Assembly: GCF_010669145.1 (NCBI RefSeq)
Contig: NZ_CP048635.1
Location: 248,001 to 312,000 of the forward strand
DNA length: 64,000 nt
Direction of reading: 5' to 3'
Origin: Rhizobium oryzihabitans
GTDB lineage: Bacteria > Pseudomonadota > Alphaproteobacteria > Rhizobiales > Rhizobiaceae
This document shows positions 37,437-47,214 of the stretch, piece after piece (position 1 is the stretch's first letter; each line of letters begins with the position of its first letter). The position numbers and the translations under genes are program-made. The notes under the pieces are model-generated. The model had not been told where the DNA came from. It saw nothing but the letters and a program-made list of their open reading frames with translations, and did not search any database.

Positions 37437-38735
37437 ATGAAACGTTTCTGGACCGCCCTCAGCGTCCTTGCCATCGCAGCCGTCGGCGCGTGGTATTTCA
37501 AGGATCGCCTGCCGCTCGACCAAATCCCCTATCTCAAACAATTCGCCAGCGTTTCACCACAGGCGGAAACGACGACGGCCAAAGCGCCCGCCGGAGCGAC
37601 GACGCAGCCCTCACAAAACGGCCAGTCTGCGCCGCAGCAAGGTCAGAGGCAGGGTGGCGGAAGGCGCAATGGCGGCCCACCCACGGTCAGCACCGTCGCT
37701 GCCGGCAAAGCGACATTGCCGATGGATGCAGCCGCAACTGGCTGGGCGGTTGCGGCCGACATTACCAATATAGCTCCGCTTCAGGCCGGTCTCGTCACGG
37801 AAATATCCGCAAAAGACGGCCAGCATATCAAGGCTGGCGATTTGATCCTCAAAATGGACGACCGTATTGCCCGCGCCGCCGTCGACAAGGACAAGGCAAA
37901 CATTGCGGCGGATCAGGCAACGCTGGATCAGGCCGAGGCGGCTTTCCAGCGCGCCGCCAATCTGGTCAAGCAAAATGCCGAGGCCCAGCAGGTGCTGGAT
38001 CAGGCCAAGGCAGCACGGGATTCCGCCAGCGCCAAGACCGACGCCGACCGCGCCGCGCTTGCATCCGATCAGGTTACGCTCGAAAACATGGAAATCCGTG
38101 CGCCCTTTGACGGGCGGCTGGGGGATATCAGCGTCAGCCCGGGCGCTTATCTCAGCGCTGGCGTGAATATCGTGACGATCACGAAATACGATCCCATCTT
38201 CGTCAGTTTCCGCCTGTCCCAGCGCTACCTGCCGCAATTGCGTGAGGGCGTAGAGAAGGACACGACCGTCGACGTCGATCCCGCTGCAACCGGCGGCGAG
38301 GCCATATCCGGCGTCCTGCGTTTTTACGACAACATTGTCGACCAGACCTCCGGCACCGTCCTGGCGAAGGCGGAATTCGAGAACGAGCGCGGTCTTTTGT
38401 GGCCGGGTCAATCCGTCAATGTCACGACCCACTTCGTCTCGAACGAGGAGATGATCGTTGTACCGACGGTCGCCGTTCGGCCAGGGCCGAAGGGTAGTTT
38501 TGTTTATACCGTCGATGACAATCATCGTGTTCACATGACGACCGTGGAAGTCGCCCGCTCGAACGGTGATTTCACCGCCATTGCAAGCGGCCTCACCGGC
38601 GGCGAGCACGTGATCATCGAAGGCCAGTCTGAACTCACCGACGGTCAGCAGGTCGTTGAGCAGTTCTCCGACAAGGGCGGCGCGGCCGGCAATCTGGCCG
38701 CCAATGTTACGCCGGAAAAGGTTGGCACCCCATGA
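37437..38735 (+). CDS. RND efflux membrane-fusion protein
   Basis: A 432-residue periplasmic adaptor. An N-terminal membrane anchor (WTALSVLAIAAVGAWYF) is followed by a Gln/Gly-rich linker (residues 55-80). The lipoyl half (APLQAGLVTEISAKDGQHIKAGDLILKMDDR), a coiled-coil hairpin with AAVDKDKANIAADQATLDQAEAAFQRA, the second lipoyl half (IRAPFDGRLGDISVSPGAYLSAG) and the beta-barrel and membrane-proximal domains come next. It joins the inner-membrane pump to an outer-membrane channel, which is not encoded here. Its stop overlaps the pump start by 4 bases. The start at 37437 is preferred over 37350, which would add residues before the anchor. Confidence 0.92.
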   Translation: MKRFWTALSVLAIAAVGAWYFKDRLPLDQIPYLKQFASVSPQAETTTAKAPAGATTQPSQNGQSAPQQGQRQGGGRRNGGPPTVSTVAAGKATLPMDAAATGWAVAADITNIAPLQAGLVTEISAKDGQHIKAGDLILKMDDRIARAAVDKDKANIAADQATLDQAEAAFQRAANLVKQNAEAQQVLDQAKAARDSASAKTDADRAALASDQVTLENMEIRAPFDGRLGDISVSPGAYLSAGVNIVTITKYDPIFVSFRLSQRYLPQLREGVEKDTTVDVDPAATGGEAISGVLRFYDNIVDQTSGTVLAKAEFENERGLLWPGQSVNVTTHFVSNEEMIVVPTVAVRPGPKGSFVYTVDDNHRVHMTTVEVARSNGDFTAIASGLTGGEHVIIEGQSELTDGQQVVEQFSDKGGAAGNLAANVTPEKVGTP

Positions 38736-41700
38736 TCGCGAATTTCTGCATCAACCGGCCCGTCGCCACCACCCTTCTTGCCATAGGCCTCGTGCTGGCC
38801 GGGCTTGCCGGTTTCAGCCTGCTGCCGGTCGCCGCCCTGCCGAAAGTCGATTTTCCGACGATCAGCGTCTCGTCGTCGCTGTCGGGCGCATCGCCGCAGA
38901 CAATGGCAACCTCCGTCACCACGCCGCTGGTCAAGCAGTTCGAAACCATTCCGGGCGTCAGCGAAATCAGCGCCACCAACACGCTCGGCAACAGCTCGAT
39001 CGTTCTGCAATTCGATCTCAACCGCGATATCGACGCGGCGGCCGCCGATGTGCAGGCCGCGATTTCCCGTGCGCAGCGGCAATTGCCAAGCAACATGACG
39101 ACGACGCCGAGCTACCGCAAGACCAACCCCGCCGATGCGCCGGTCCTGTTGCTTGCCGTCAACAGCAAGGAAATGCCTACCAGCAAGGTGGATGAAATCG
39201 CCGAGAATATCATCTCGCCGCTTCTGTCGACCATCTCCGGCGTCGCACAGGTGAGCATCTACGGCGCACAGACCTATGCGGTGCGCATCGGCCTCGATCC
39301 GGCGCAGCTTCAGGCAAGGGGGCTTGGCGTCGATACCGTCACAAACGCCATCGCACAGGCGAATAACCAGGTGCCTGTCGGCGCCTTGCAGAACGACAAT
39401 CAGCGCCTGACGATCGAGGCCGATACCCAGCGCACCGATGCGGCGGCCTTCCGGACGCTGGTCGTGTCCACGAATAACGGCGCGCCCATTCATCTCGGCG
39501 ATATCGCCAATGTGACGGACAGTATCGATAACACCGATGCCGGCAGCTGGTTCGATGGCGAACAGGCCATCGTGCTCGCCGTGCAGCGCCAGCCGGACGC
39601 CAACACCGTCGATGTAGTGGACGCGATCAGGGCAAAACTGCCGGCGCTTCGCCAGCAATTGCCGCCCTCGGTCAATATCAACGTCATGAACGACGCCTCG
39701 ACAGCGATCAACGATGCGATCTCCGACGTTCAGTTCACGCTGTTCCTCACCATCGGGCTGGTGGTTGCGGTCATCTATCTTTTCACCGGACATCTGACGG
39801 CGACCATCATTCCGGGCCTTGCCGTGCCGTTGTCGCTGATCACCGCCTTCGGCGCGATGTATGTCCTCGGCTACAGTATCGACAACATCTCGCTGCTCGG
39901 GCTGACATTGTCGGTCGGGCTTGTGGTGGACGATGCGATCGTCATGCTTGAGAATATCCTGCGCCTGCACGAAAAGGGCCTGACAATGCGGGAGGCGGCG
40001 CTTCAGGGCGCGGCGGAAGTCAGCAATACCATCCTGTCCATGTCCGTCTCGCTGGTGGCCGTGTTCATTCCCATTCTGTTGATGGGCGGGGTGATCGGCA
40101 GGCTCTTCAACGAATTCGGCATGGTCGTCACGCTCGCGATCATGGCGTCTGCACTTGTGTCGCTGACAGTCACACCGATGCTCGCATCGCGCCTTTCCGG
40201 CCAGTCTTCCAGACCTCCAGCCATCATCCGCTGGTTCGATGCCGGTTTCGAGCGCACGCTTCACCATTATGGCAAGGCGGTCGGCTGGTGCCTCACGCAC
40301 CGCCGCGTGGTTCTGGGCGCGTTTCTGGCCTCGATTGCCGCCTCGCTCTATCTGTTCGAAACGCTGCCTTCCAGCTTCTTCCCGCAGGAAGATATTGGCC
40401 GCCTTTCCGTGTCAACGCAGGCGCGCGAGGATATTTCCTACACCGCGATGCGCGATCTCCAGGCGCAGGTTGCCGATCAAATCCGCAAGAACCCGGCCGT
40501 GGTGCATGTCACCTCCATCGTCGGTGGCAATTCCCGCAATCCGCTGAACAACGGTTCGATGTTCGTTGAACTGAAGCCCAAGGAAGAACGCGCGCCGCTC
40601 AGCCAGGTGCTGAGCGAACTGGGGCAGGCCACATCGAAAGTCGCCGGCATCCGCACCTATATCAATCCGCAGCAGAGCCTGCGTTTCGGCGGGCGCAGTT
40701 CCGCCAGCCAGTATCAGCTCGTCGTTCAGGGCCTGAATGCCGATACCACCAATGAATGGTCGAACAAGCTGATGGAGGCAATGCGGCGCGACCGGACATT
40801 CACCGCCGTCACCTCCGACGCCCAGAATGGTGCGATCGCCGCGACGATCTCGGTCGATCCGGAAAAGGCCGCAGCCTTCGGCATCACCAACGATCAATTG
40901 CGCAAGACGCTGGAAATGTCATTTGGCGGTTATACGGCGGCGCAGATCCAGTCGACCGGCGACAGTTATGACGTGATCGTGGAGTTCGACAGCTCCAAAC
41001 AGTGGGACGACAACTTCCTGAGCGATATCAATATCCTCTCCGCCAAATCCGGTGTGCTTGTTCCGCTTTCCAACTTCGCTGCGCTCACCCGCGCACAGGC
41101 GCCTGTTACCATCAACCAGACGGGTCAGCTCGTCTCCACCACGATTTCCTTCAACCTGCCGGATGGCGTGGCGCTTTCCGATGCCACGAACCGGATCAAC
41201 GAGATCAAAAGCACGATAGGCCTGCCGCAGGACGTGTTCACCAGCTATGGCGGCACGGCAGCCATCTTCCAGCAGAGCCAGGGCAATACCGGCATCCTCA
41301 TTCTGGCGGCGGTGCTGACCATCTATGTGGTTCTCGGCGTACTCTACGAAAGCTTCATCCACCCGCTGACCATCCTGTCCGGTCTGCCGGCGGCGGCCTT
41401 CGGCGCGCTGGTGGCGCTGAAGGTCATGGGCATGGATTTCTCGATCATCGCGCTGATCGGCCTGCTGATGCTGATCGGCATCGTCAAGAAAAATGCGATC
41501 ATGATGATCGACGTGGCGGTGGAACTGATCCGCGAACAGGCGGAGCCGCCCGCCCGCGCCATTCACGAGGCCTGCGTGCGCCGTTTCCGGCCGATCATGA
41601 TGACGACGTTCTGTGCTTTGCTCGGCGCCCTGCCCATCGCGCTCGGCTCAGGCGCAAGCTCCGAACTGCGCCAGCCGCTCGGTGTCGCGGTGGTCGGCGG

Positions 41701-41872
41701 GCTCATTGTCTCGCAATTGCTGACGCTGTTCATCACCCCGGTCATCTTCGTGGAAATGGACCGGTTTGGTCACTTCCTCACCGGGCTATTTTCGCGCAAG
41801 AAAACGGCTGGAACGCACGCGGAACCACAAAAGCCGGAAGGGGCAAGCGAGCCGGATTCCGTTGCCGCGTAA
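38732..41872 (+). CDS. RND-family inner-membrane efflux pump (MdtB/AcrB-like)
   Basis: A 1046-residue proton-driven RND pump of standard length. The first helix is at 9-30, large periplasmic loops lie at about 33-335 and 560-865, and the remaining helices make 12 in all. The proton-relay aspartates are in LSVGLVVDDAIVMLENI. Other landmarks are FINRPVATTLL at the N-terminus, VSSSLSGASPQTMATSVTTPL, ESFIHPLTILSGLPAAAFGAL and the C-terminal RRFRPIMMTTFCALLGALPIAL. The sequence resembles the multidrug MdtB/MdtC group. No regulator is adjacent. Substrates cannot be predicted. Confidence 0.94.
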   Translation: MIANFCINRPVATTLLAIGLVLAGLAGFSLLPVAALPKVDFPTISVSSSLSGASPQTMATSVTTPLVKQFETIPGVSEISATNTLGNSSIVLQFDLNRDIDAAAADVQAAISRAQRQLPSNMTTTPSYRKTNPADAPVLLLAVNSKEMPTSKVDEIAENIISPLLSTISGVAQVSIYGAQTYAVRIGLDPAQLQARGLGVDTVTNAIAQANNQVPVGALQNDNQRLTIEADTQRTDAAAFRTLVVSTNNGAPIHLGDIANVTDSIDNTDAGSWFDGEQAIVLAVQRQPDANTVDVVDAIRAKLPALRQQLPPSVNINVMNDASTAINDAISDVQFTLFLTIGLVVAVIYLFTGHLTATIIPGLAVPLSLITAFGAMYVLGYSIDNISLLGLTLSVGLVVDDAIVMLENILRLHEKGLTMREAALQGAAEVSNTILSMSVSLVAVFIPILLMGGVIGRLFNEFGMVVTLAIMASALVSLTVTPMLASRLSGQSSRPPAIIRWFDAGFERTLHHYGKAVGWCLTHRRVVLGAFLASIAASLYLFETLPSSFFPQEDIGRLSVSTQAREDISYTAMRDLQAQVADQIRKNPAVVHVTSIVGGNSRNPLNNGSMFVELKPKEERAPLSQVLSELGQATSKVAGIRTYINPQQSLRFGGRSSASQYQLVVQGLNADTTNEWSNKLMEAMRRDRTFTAVTSDAQNGAIAATISVDPEKAAAFGITNDQLRKTLEMSFGGYTAAQIQSTGDSYDVIVEFDSSKQWDDNFLSDINILSAKSGVLVPLSNFAALTRAQAPVTINQTGQLVSTTISFNLPDGVALSDATNRINEIKSTIGLPQDVFTSYGGTAAIFQQSQGNTGILILAAVLTIYVVLGVLYESFIHPLTILSGLPAAAFGALVALKVMGMDFSIIALIGLLMLIGIVKKNAIMMIDVAVELIREQAEPPARAIHEACVRRFRPIMMTTFCALLGALPIALGSGASSELRQPLGVAVVGGLIVSQLLTLFITPVIFVEMDRFGHFLTGLFSRKKTAGTHAEPQKPEGASEPDSVAA

Positions 41873-41927
41873 CGCATTCCAGTAGAAGTGCGTAAAAGGG
41901 ATTCCGTTTAGACCGGACCTGCTTTTT

Positions 41928-42509
41928 TCAACGCAGACTTTCGAGGCGCTTGAGCGCCTCGGAAAAACCTTCCGCCTGAAGCTGAAAAGAAACCGTGCGG
42001 CCTTGCAGATCAGGGGCCTCGACTGTCAGGGTCTTGCCGGCCTTCAGCGCCGAAACAAGCTCGACAAAGGGCGTGAAGGTAACGATGCAGCCCACCGGCA
42101 GGCAGGTGCTGACCTGCACTTCCTGCAACCGCACATTTCCCGATTTCACCGAAAACAGCTTTGTGACGGCAAGCCCGAAAGGCATGACGAAGGTGCCTGA
42201 GAGCTTGTCCTGCCTGGCGACATCATCAAGCCGGAATTCGGCGGAGACGACCAGCTTGCGCGTCTTTTCCTCAAGCTGAACCTGCGCGATGGCGCAAAGC
42301 GATTTTGCGCCTTCCGCCGCCGCGGTATTCGGGTCGCCACCCTCTTTCTTCGCCGGCGCCGCGCAGGCAATCTGCCAGCTTCCGTAAACCTCGTGCAGTG
42401 ATACGGCAGCCTTCGCCGCCTCTTGCGCCCGCGCGACACCTGCCGCCGCACCCGCGGACAGGAGAACGGCGAAAACCACTGTCCACAATCTGTTTTGACC
42501 ACGCTTCAT
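41928..42509 (-). CDS. Invasion-associated locus B (IalB) family protein
   Basis: A 193-residue exported protein with a signal peptide (LWTVVFAVLLSAGAAAGVARA). The IalB family pattern follows: YGSWQIACAAP, SLCAIAQVQLEEKTRKLVVSAEFRL, LSGTFVMPFGLAVTKLFSVKSG, and VQVSTCLPVGCIVTFTPFVELVSALKAGKTL. Four cysteines in the mature chain could form two disulfides. IalB in Bartonella is linked to erythrocyte invasion, while environmental homologues have no settled role. Its start overlaps the stop of the autotransporter gene by 4 bases, so the two are translated together. Confidence 0.88.
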   Translation of the reverse strand: MKRGQNRLWTVVFAVLLSAGAAAGVARAQEAAKAAVSLHEVYGSWQIACAAPAKKEGGDPNTAAAEGAKSLCAIAQVQLEEKTRKLVVSAEFRLDDVARQDKLSGTFVMPFGLAVTKLFSVKSGNVRLQEVQVSTCLPVGCIVTFTPFVELVSALKAGKTLTVEAPDLQGRTVSFQLQAEGFSEALKRLESLR

Positions 42510-45500
42510 CAGAAACGAACCCCCAATTCGGCAGAGGCCGTTTGATCCAGCAAATCCGCTCCAAAGACTGCGCCATAACGGAATGTCAGGGTAGCGGAGG
42601 GATTGAGATCGTAGCGAAGCCCCAGATTGAGCAATGCGACGTCGCGCGACGTCGCGGTGCTTGCGACTGTAAAAGCACTGCCGCCCACATAAAACAACGC
42701 ACTTTCCATGCTTGAATCACCATAGGCATGGCGCCAGCCTATATCGAACATTGCCTGCCCAAACGTGCCCTCAAACGCAATGTCGCGGCTGATGCGTGTG
42801 CCAAGCGTCGTATAGAGTTGATCACGGCTGGCGGATCCGGAAGAAACCGCGGCGATGCCACCCTTCTCGCTAAATGCATCCGTTCGCGTGTTCACGTAGC
42901 TGATATTGGCGTAGGGCTCGATCCGGGTGATATCGAGATCGAAACGCCAGGCGGCTTCAGCAAAGACCTGGGTGGTGGAGGCATCATAGCTGGCGGTGAG
43001 GTTTTCCTTCAGCGTCGAAAAGGAAATCGCCCGACGGGTTTCGACATCCTGGAACGCGTGGATCGCACCGAGCCGCAGGGAGGCGGGGCCGATGGCCCCT
43101 CCCGCATAGGCGGACACATAATAGCTGTCCATATCCGCCGAAGCCGACAGGGATTTCTGCTCGATAGCGTCGCGGCCGTAACCCGCAGCGACACCGGCGC
43201 GCCAGCCCTCACCCCAGTCGCCATCAAGGCCGAAAAGAACGCCCCCGCCCTTCATGTCCGCCGACGCGCCGTTGCCGTCGCGATCGATGCGACCACGAGA
43301 CCCGAAGCCATTGGACCAGAAGGTGAGGCCTTCATCGATATTCAGCGGGTCGGATGCAGCTGCCACGCCCGCGTCGGGCAGGATAGGACGCCCATCAACA
43401 CCGCCGAAGGCGCTGCGCAGCCTGCCGAGAATGACATCGCGGGTCAACTGGCTGCGGTTTATCAAGGCCATGGCCAGCGACGGATGCAGTTCACCAGCAA
43501 GCTGCGAAAATGCCGATTGCGTCTCGTCAAGCTGGAGATAGAAGGCCGCGTCGTAAAGCGCCGATCCCTCACCCGCAGCCTCGACCGCATTGGCAGCGGA
43601 ACGCGCATTTACCGTCGACGTTGATGCGGCGAAGGATCCCGGCCCAAAAGATTGACGCTTCATCAGGAGATAGACTGTATTGTTGTCGGTGCTTTTCGTG
43701 ACAGCGGTCTTCAGATAGTCAAGATTTCCGACCACGTCGGAAAATGCCCCGGTTACACCGCCTGTTGCCGTCAAGATCAGATATTTCGCACCGAAAGCAA
43801 AATTCAGGCTTCCTGTTGAAGGGGTAATGACAAGATTGACGTCATTGGCAATGGTCACCGTTCCGGTCACCGCGAGCCTGTCCGAATTGCCGAAGCTGTC
43901 AATTTCAACCGCATAGGTCGAAGCATCCGCAAATGTGACATTGCCCATGGAGGTCAGCGTGCCGATAGAATTGCCAGGCGCGAACGTGCCGCCCGAACGA
44001 ACTGTCGCGCCGCCAATTGTGCCGGACCCGCCGAGCGTCGCGCCGTCAGCCACGGAAATCACACTTGCAAGCGAGCCGTTGACACTGAGCTTGCCGGAGG
44101 AAACCTCGGTCGTTCCGGTATAGCTGCTGTCGCCCGTCAAAATCAGATTACCGTTGCCGGTTTTTTCCAGCGAGCCGGAACCGCTGATGGCATTCGAAAG
44201 CGTACCCGCGCCATCCACCACCAGCGATGCATTGTTGGCGATCCCGCCCGAGCCGAAACTGGTGGCAGTTCCCTTCAGCGTGCCGGCTGAAATCGTTGTG
44301 CCGCCGGAATAGCTGTTATTGCCGCTGAGTGTGGTGATGCCGTTTTCCGCGTCAATGCGCCCGGCGCCCGAGATATTCGCGGAAAGCTCGTAATTGCTTT
44401 CCGAATGGTTCAGAACGATGCTGCCATTGCCGGAACCAAAGGCAATCGCCTCAGCCTCCAACTCTCCAGCCGAACGCGCCATCTGCCCCGTGGCGGCGCC
44501 GATATTCAGCACACCGGTAGAGCCGCCGGACGATGCTATGAAAATGGTTGCCGCGGCAAGAGAAGCGCCGCCTGTAACCTCCACAACGCCGGCGCCGCTG
44601 CCGCCAATGACGAGGGTGGTGGCGACTTCCACTTTTGAGCCCGCCCCACTGACCTGCAAGGTGCCGTCAGAACCTGCCTCCGTCCCGAGGAAAAGCCGAT
44701 TGGCCTCCAGGGAGGCCCCACCCTGCACTGTCACGTAGCCGGAGCCATAGCGGCCGATGGTCATGGAACCTGAAGAGGCAAGACTATTCTCGACTTCGAC
44801 CGCAACATTCGAGCCGGTCCCATCGATCGCCAATTTGCCGGAGGAGCCGGCAAGCTCACCCAAGGTCACCTGCTTTGCCTGAATGCCTCCACCGGCGTCG
44901 ACCGCGACCTCTCCTTGAGCGTCGTTCTGATACCCGATCACAAGTGCATTGGCGATCGTCCACTTCGACCCGCCACCGGCAACGGTCACGGAAGATCGCG
45001 AACCGGAAAGCGTCGCGACATATCCGGTATTGCTGCTGACCGAGCCACTGGCAGCGATCTGCAACGAAGCTTGACCGGCACTACCGACATAGAGATCTCC
45101 TGAATTGCGCAAGGCGCTTCCGGAACCGGAAATGCTGATGGAGCCGGAGCCGCCGGCATTCACGCCAAGAACCGTATCGGTCGATCCTACGAGCCCGCCG
45201 CCGGTCACCGTCACCGAGCCGGTCCCGTCAACGCCCACGTCGAGATTTCCGCTTCCAACCGTCCATACAGAGCCAGCACCATCCACGGTGACATCGCCCG
45301 TCGCACCCGCAGAATTGCCGAGACGTGCTGACACACTTTCCATCTTGCCGCCCGTCGTGACATTCAGCGTACCGCGGCAGATGCCTCCCGCGGTATTCGC
45401 CGCAGCATCGCCACCAATCTGCAAGTTGCCGGTGGTCCATCGTGTGTCACCACCGGTCACCTCGACCATCCCTGACGAATGGCGGCCAATGATCACGGTG

Positions 45501-46450
45501 CCGCTGGTTACGATCGCCGCCGTACCGACGGACATGGTTGCACCACCCTCATTGCCGACGATGAGGGTGCCCTGGGTTTCCAGCCGCGAACCGGCGCCAT
45601 CTATGCTAAGCCCGCCCGACGACAGATTGCCGATGACGGTGTTGGCCTTGCTCGTGACCGCTCCACCGGCGGTGATTGTAAGGGTGCCAATACCGGCCCC
45701 GCCAACGACCATGTCTTGAGACGCCGTCAGGCTGCTGCGTGCTCCCTCCACGGCCACGGTACCGATCGAGCCGGCTCCGTTACCGACGACCAGCCCGCCG
45801 GTTTCAAAAACACTCGCGCCCAACACCTCCAGCGACCCGAAACCGTAATTTCCGACAAAAAAAGTGCCTGAATTCTCAAAACGGGACGAGTTGTCCAGCT
45901 TGACCGTGCCGTATCCCGTGCCATCCTTGCCTACATAAATATGTCCGGATGAGGTGGCCGAGCTTCCACTGAGATAGAGTTCACCGATGCCACTTCCACC
46001 TACGGATATATGGCTGGTATTCGTCCATGTTCCCCCGGAAAAATTCAGCTTCCCGGTCGCGCCAACAGCTTCGCCGAAGCTGCCGTAGACTGTCGACAAA
46101 TAACCATTGACGGACATCGTTCCCTCAGAGTTGATCCCGAGGGAAAGGCCATAGATGTCGGTGCTTGTTCCAGCTGCAATTGTCGGACCCACAGAATTAA
46201 TGTTGGCTGTATCGTTTGTTCCGGGGACACGTAAATATCCATACCAATTGGAGGCGGAGAACCAGTCGCCCGTTGGAGACCCGAGCCAGAGGATGGTTTC
46301 CGCTGCGGCGGACGACGTTAGCGCGGCGGAAAATATGAGAGCAAAGAGGCTCGTCGAGCCGGCTGAAGAGCTCAGGGAAACGGCCATTGCCTTCACGCCG
46401 GACTTGTGCGGATTTTTCCCTTCAGAAACACGACAGAACCAACCGGACAT
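42509..46450 (-). CDS. Autotransporter (type Va secretion) with beta-helical passenger
   Basis: A 1313-residue protein with GAGGAG 6 bases before its ATG. Residues 1-50 form a long leader: about 21 charged or polar residues precede the hydrophobic signal LFALIFSAALTSSAAA, as in extended autotransporter signals. The passenger (about 51-1000) is built of many degenerate glycine/serine/threonine-rich beta-helix repeats such as VGGSGIGELYLSG, GSLEVLGASVFETGGLVVGN and GNLDVGVDGTGSVTVTGGG. Autotransporter-associated beta strand segments near 690-800 include NSYSGGTTISAGTLKG and SYTGTTEVSSGKLSVNG. The last 290 residues form the outer-membrane beta-barrel, ending in ASAELGVRF with the terminal aromatic residue. 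It is probably a surface adhesin. Confidence 0.94.
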   Translation of the reverse strand: MSGWFCRVSEGKNPHKSGVKAMAVSLSSSAGSTSLFALIFSAALTSSAAAETILWLGSPTGDWFSASNWYGYLRVPGTNDTANINSVGPTIAAGTSTDIYGLSLGINSEGTMSVNGYLSTVYGSFGEAVGATGKLNFSGGTWTNTSHISVGGSGIGELYLSGSSATSSGHIYVGKDGTGYGTVKLDNSSRFENSGTFFVGNYGFGSLEVLGASVFETGGLVVGNGAGSIGTVAVEGARSSLTASQDMVVGGAGIGTLTITAGGAVTSKANTVIGNLSSGGLSIDGAGSRLETQGTLIVGNEGGATMSVGTAAIVTSGTVIIGRHSSGMVEVTGGDTRWTTGNLQIGGDAAANTAGGICRGTLNVTTGGKMESVSARLGNSAGATGDVTVDGAGSVWTVGSGNLDVGVDGTGSVTVTGGGLVGSTDTVLGVNAGGSGSISISGSGSALRNSGDLYVGSAGQASLQIAASGSVSSNTGYVATLSGSRSSVTVAGGGSKWTIANALVIGYQNDAQGEVAVDAGGGIQAKQVTLGELAGSSGKLAIDGTGSNVAVEVENSLASSGSMTIGRYGSGYVTVQGGASLEANRLFLGTEAGSDGTLQVSGAGSKVEVATTLVIGGSGAGVVEVTGGASLAAATIFIASSGGSTGVLNIGAATGQMARSAGELEAEAIAFGSGNGSIVLNHSESNYELSANISGAGRIDAENGITTLSGNNSYSGGTTISAGTLKGTATSFGSGGIANNASLVVDGAGTLSNAISGSGSLEKTGNGNLILTGDSSYTGTTEVSSGKLSVNGSLASVISVADGATLGGSGTIGGATVRSGGTFAPGNSIGTLTSMGNVTFADASTYAVEIDSFGNSDRLAVTGTVTIANDVNLVITPSTGSLNFAFGAKYLILTATGGVTGAFSDVVGNLDYLKTAVTKSTDNNTVYLLMKRQSFGPGSFAASTSTVNARSAANAVEAAGEGSALYDAAFYLQLDETQSAFSQLAGELHPSLAMALINRSQLTRDVILGRLRSAFGGVDGRPILPDAGVAAASDPLNIDEGLTFWSNGFGSRGRIDRDGNGASADMKGGGVLFGLDGDWGEGWRAGVAAGYGRDAIEQKSLSASADMDSYYVSAYAGGAIGPASLRLGAIHAFQDVETRRAISFSTLKENLTASYDASTTQVFAEAAWRFDLDITRIEPYANISYVNTRTDAFSEKGGIAAVSSGSASRDQLYTTLGTRISRDIAFEGTFGQAMFDIGWRHAYGDSSMESALFYVGGSAFTVASTATSRDVALLNLGLRYDLNPSATLTFRYGAVFGADLLDQTASAELGVRF

Positions 46451-46584
46451 TCAAGCTCCTCTACCGGCATTGTTCCGCCCCGTCCTGATCCGGCGAATCA
46501 CGCTTCAAGACAATTCAATTAGCTCACTCTGGAAGATTATTGTAAGTATAAACAGCATAAAAAGCACATTAACCGGACGCATAA

Positions 46585-46615
46585 ATATAAAACAGAGCGC
46601 GACAGGCGCGCTCTG
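46585..46615 (-). terminator. Terminator after smoA
   Basis: CAGAGCGCG and CGCGCTCTG (46593-46601 and 46607-46615) form a 9-bp stem. Read leftward it is followed by TTTTATATTT, so it ends the smoC-smoB-smoA transcript. Confidence 0.85.
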
Positions 46616-46689
46616 CGAGATAAATGAAAAGATTGTTCGAATAGCAGGATTTTCATCGATGGCCGGAGGGGAAATCCGGCCATATTCTG

Positions 46690-47214
46690 CTACTGCCTGG
46701 AAAACCGGCCGAAGGTACCGCCTGAAAAACACAGGGGTTCGCCATCGCGATGGGCTGCGCGCAGCACTTCGCCGACGATGATGGTATGGTCACCCGCATC
46801 ATGGGCGGCCGCCTGCCGGCATTCGAAACGGGCGAGCGTGCCGGGAATGACCGGAACGCCTTCGTCATTCATTTCCCAGTCCAGATCGTCAAAGGCGCGG
46901 CCGTTGCGGGTGAAGCGGGCGCTCAGCACGTCCTGATCGGCGCTCAGCACATGGATGGCGAAATGAGTGGCACCGCTGAAGGCCGAATAGCGGGACGAAC
47001 TTTTTGCTGGCGACCACAGCACCAGCGGCGGATCGAGCGACACCGACGCGAAGCTGTTGACCGTCATGCCGATCGGCCCTTCGGGCGTCGTTGCCGTCAC
47101 CACGGTGACGCCGGTGGTGAAAGCGCCGAGCGCATTGCGAAAGCTGCGGCTGTTTTCGCCGCCGGGAACAAATACATTCTCATTGGGCATTTTGATCGCT
47201 TCTGCGACTGTCAT
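46690..47214 (-). CDS. smoA: Flavin reductase of the sulfoquinovose monooxygenase pathway
   Basis: A 174-residue flavin-reductase-like protein (RutF/HpaC fold): SFRNALGAFTTGVTVVTATTPEGPIGMTVNSFASVSLDPPLVLWSPAKSSSRY, HFAIHVLSADQDVLSARF and the flavin-site HDAGDHTIIVGEVLRA. It supplies reduced FMN to the monooxygenase SmoC. The ATG at 47214 overlaps the smoB stop (TGATG) and has GAGGTG upstream; a GTG one codon earlier is an alternative. The symbol rests on the conserved gene order of the agrobacterial smo locus. Confidence 0.92.
   Translation of the reverse strand: MTVAEAIKMPNENVFVPGGENSRSFRNALGAFTTGVTVVTATTPEGPIGMTVNSFASVSLDPPLVLWSPAKSSSRYSAFSGATHFAIHVLSADQDVLSARFTRNGRAFDDLDWEMNDEGVPVIPGTLARFECRQAAAHDAGDHTIIVGEVLRAAHRDGEPLCFSGGTFGRFSRQ

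Noticed and set aside
38645..40300. 551-codon open frame on the minus strand
   Set aside because: Antisense to the RND adaptor and pump, with Arg/His/Asp-rich composition; no family features.
42509..46450. Tandem repeat or CRISPR-like signal in the autotransporter gene
   Set aside because: The repeated GGCACC/GTCACC-type motifs are degenerate coding repeats of a beta-helical passenger, without identical repeats and spacers.
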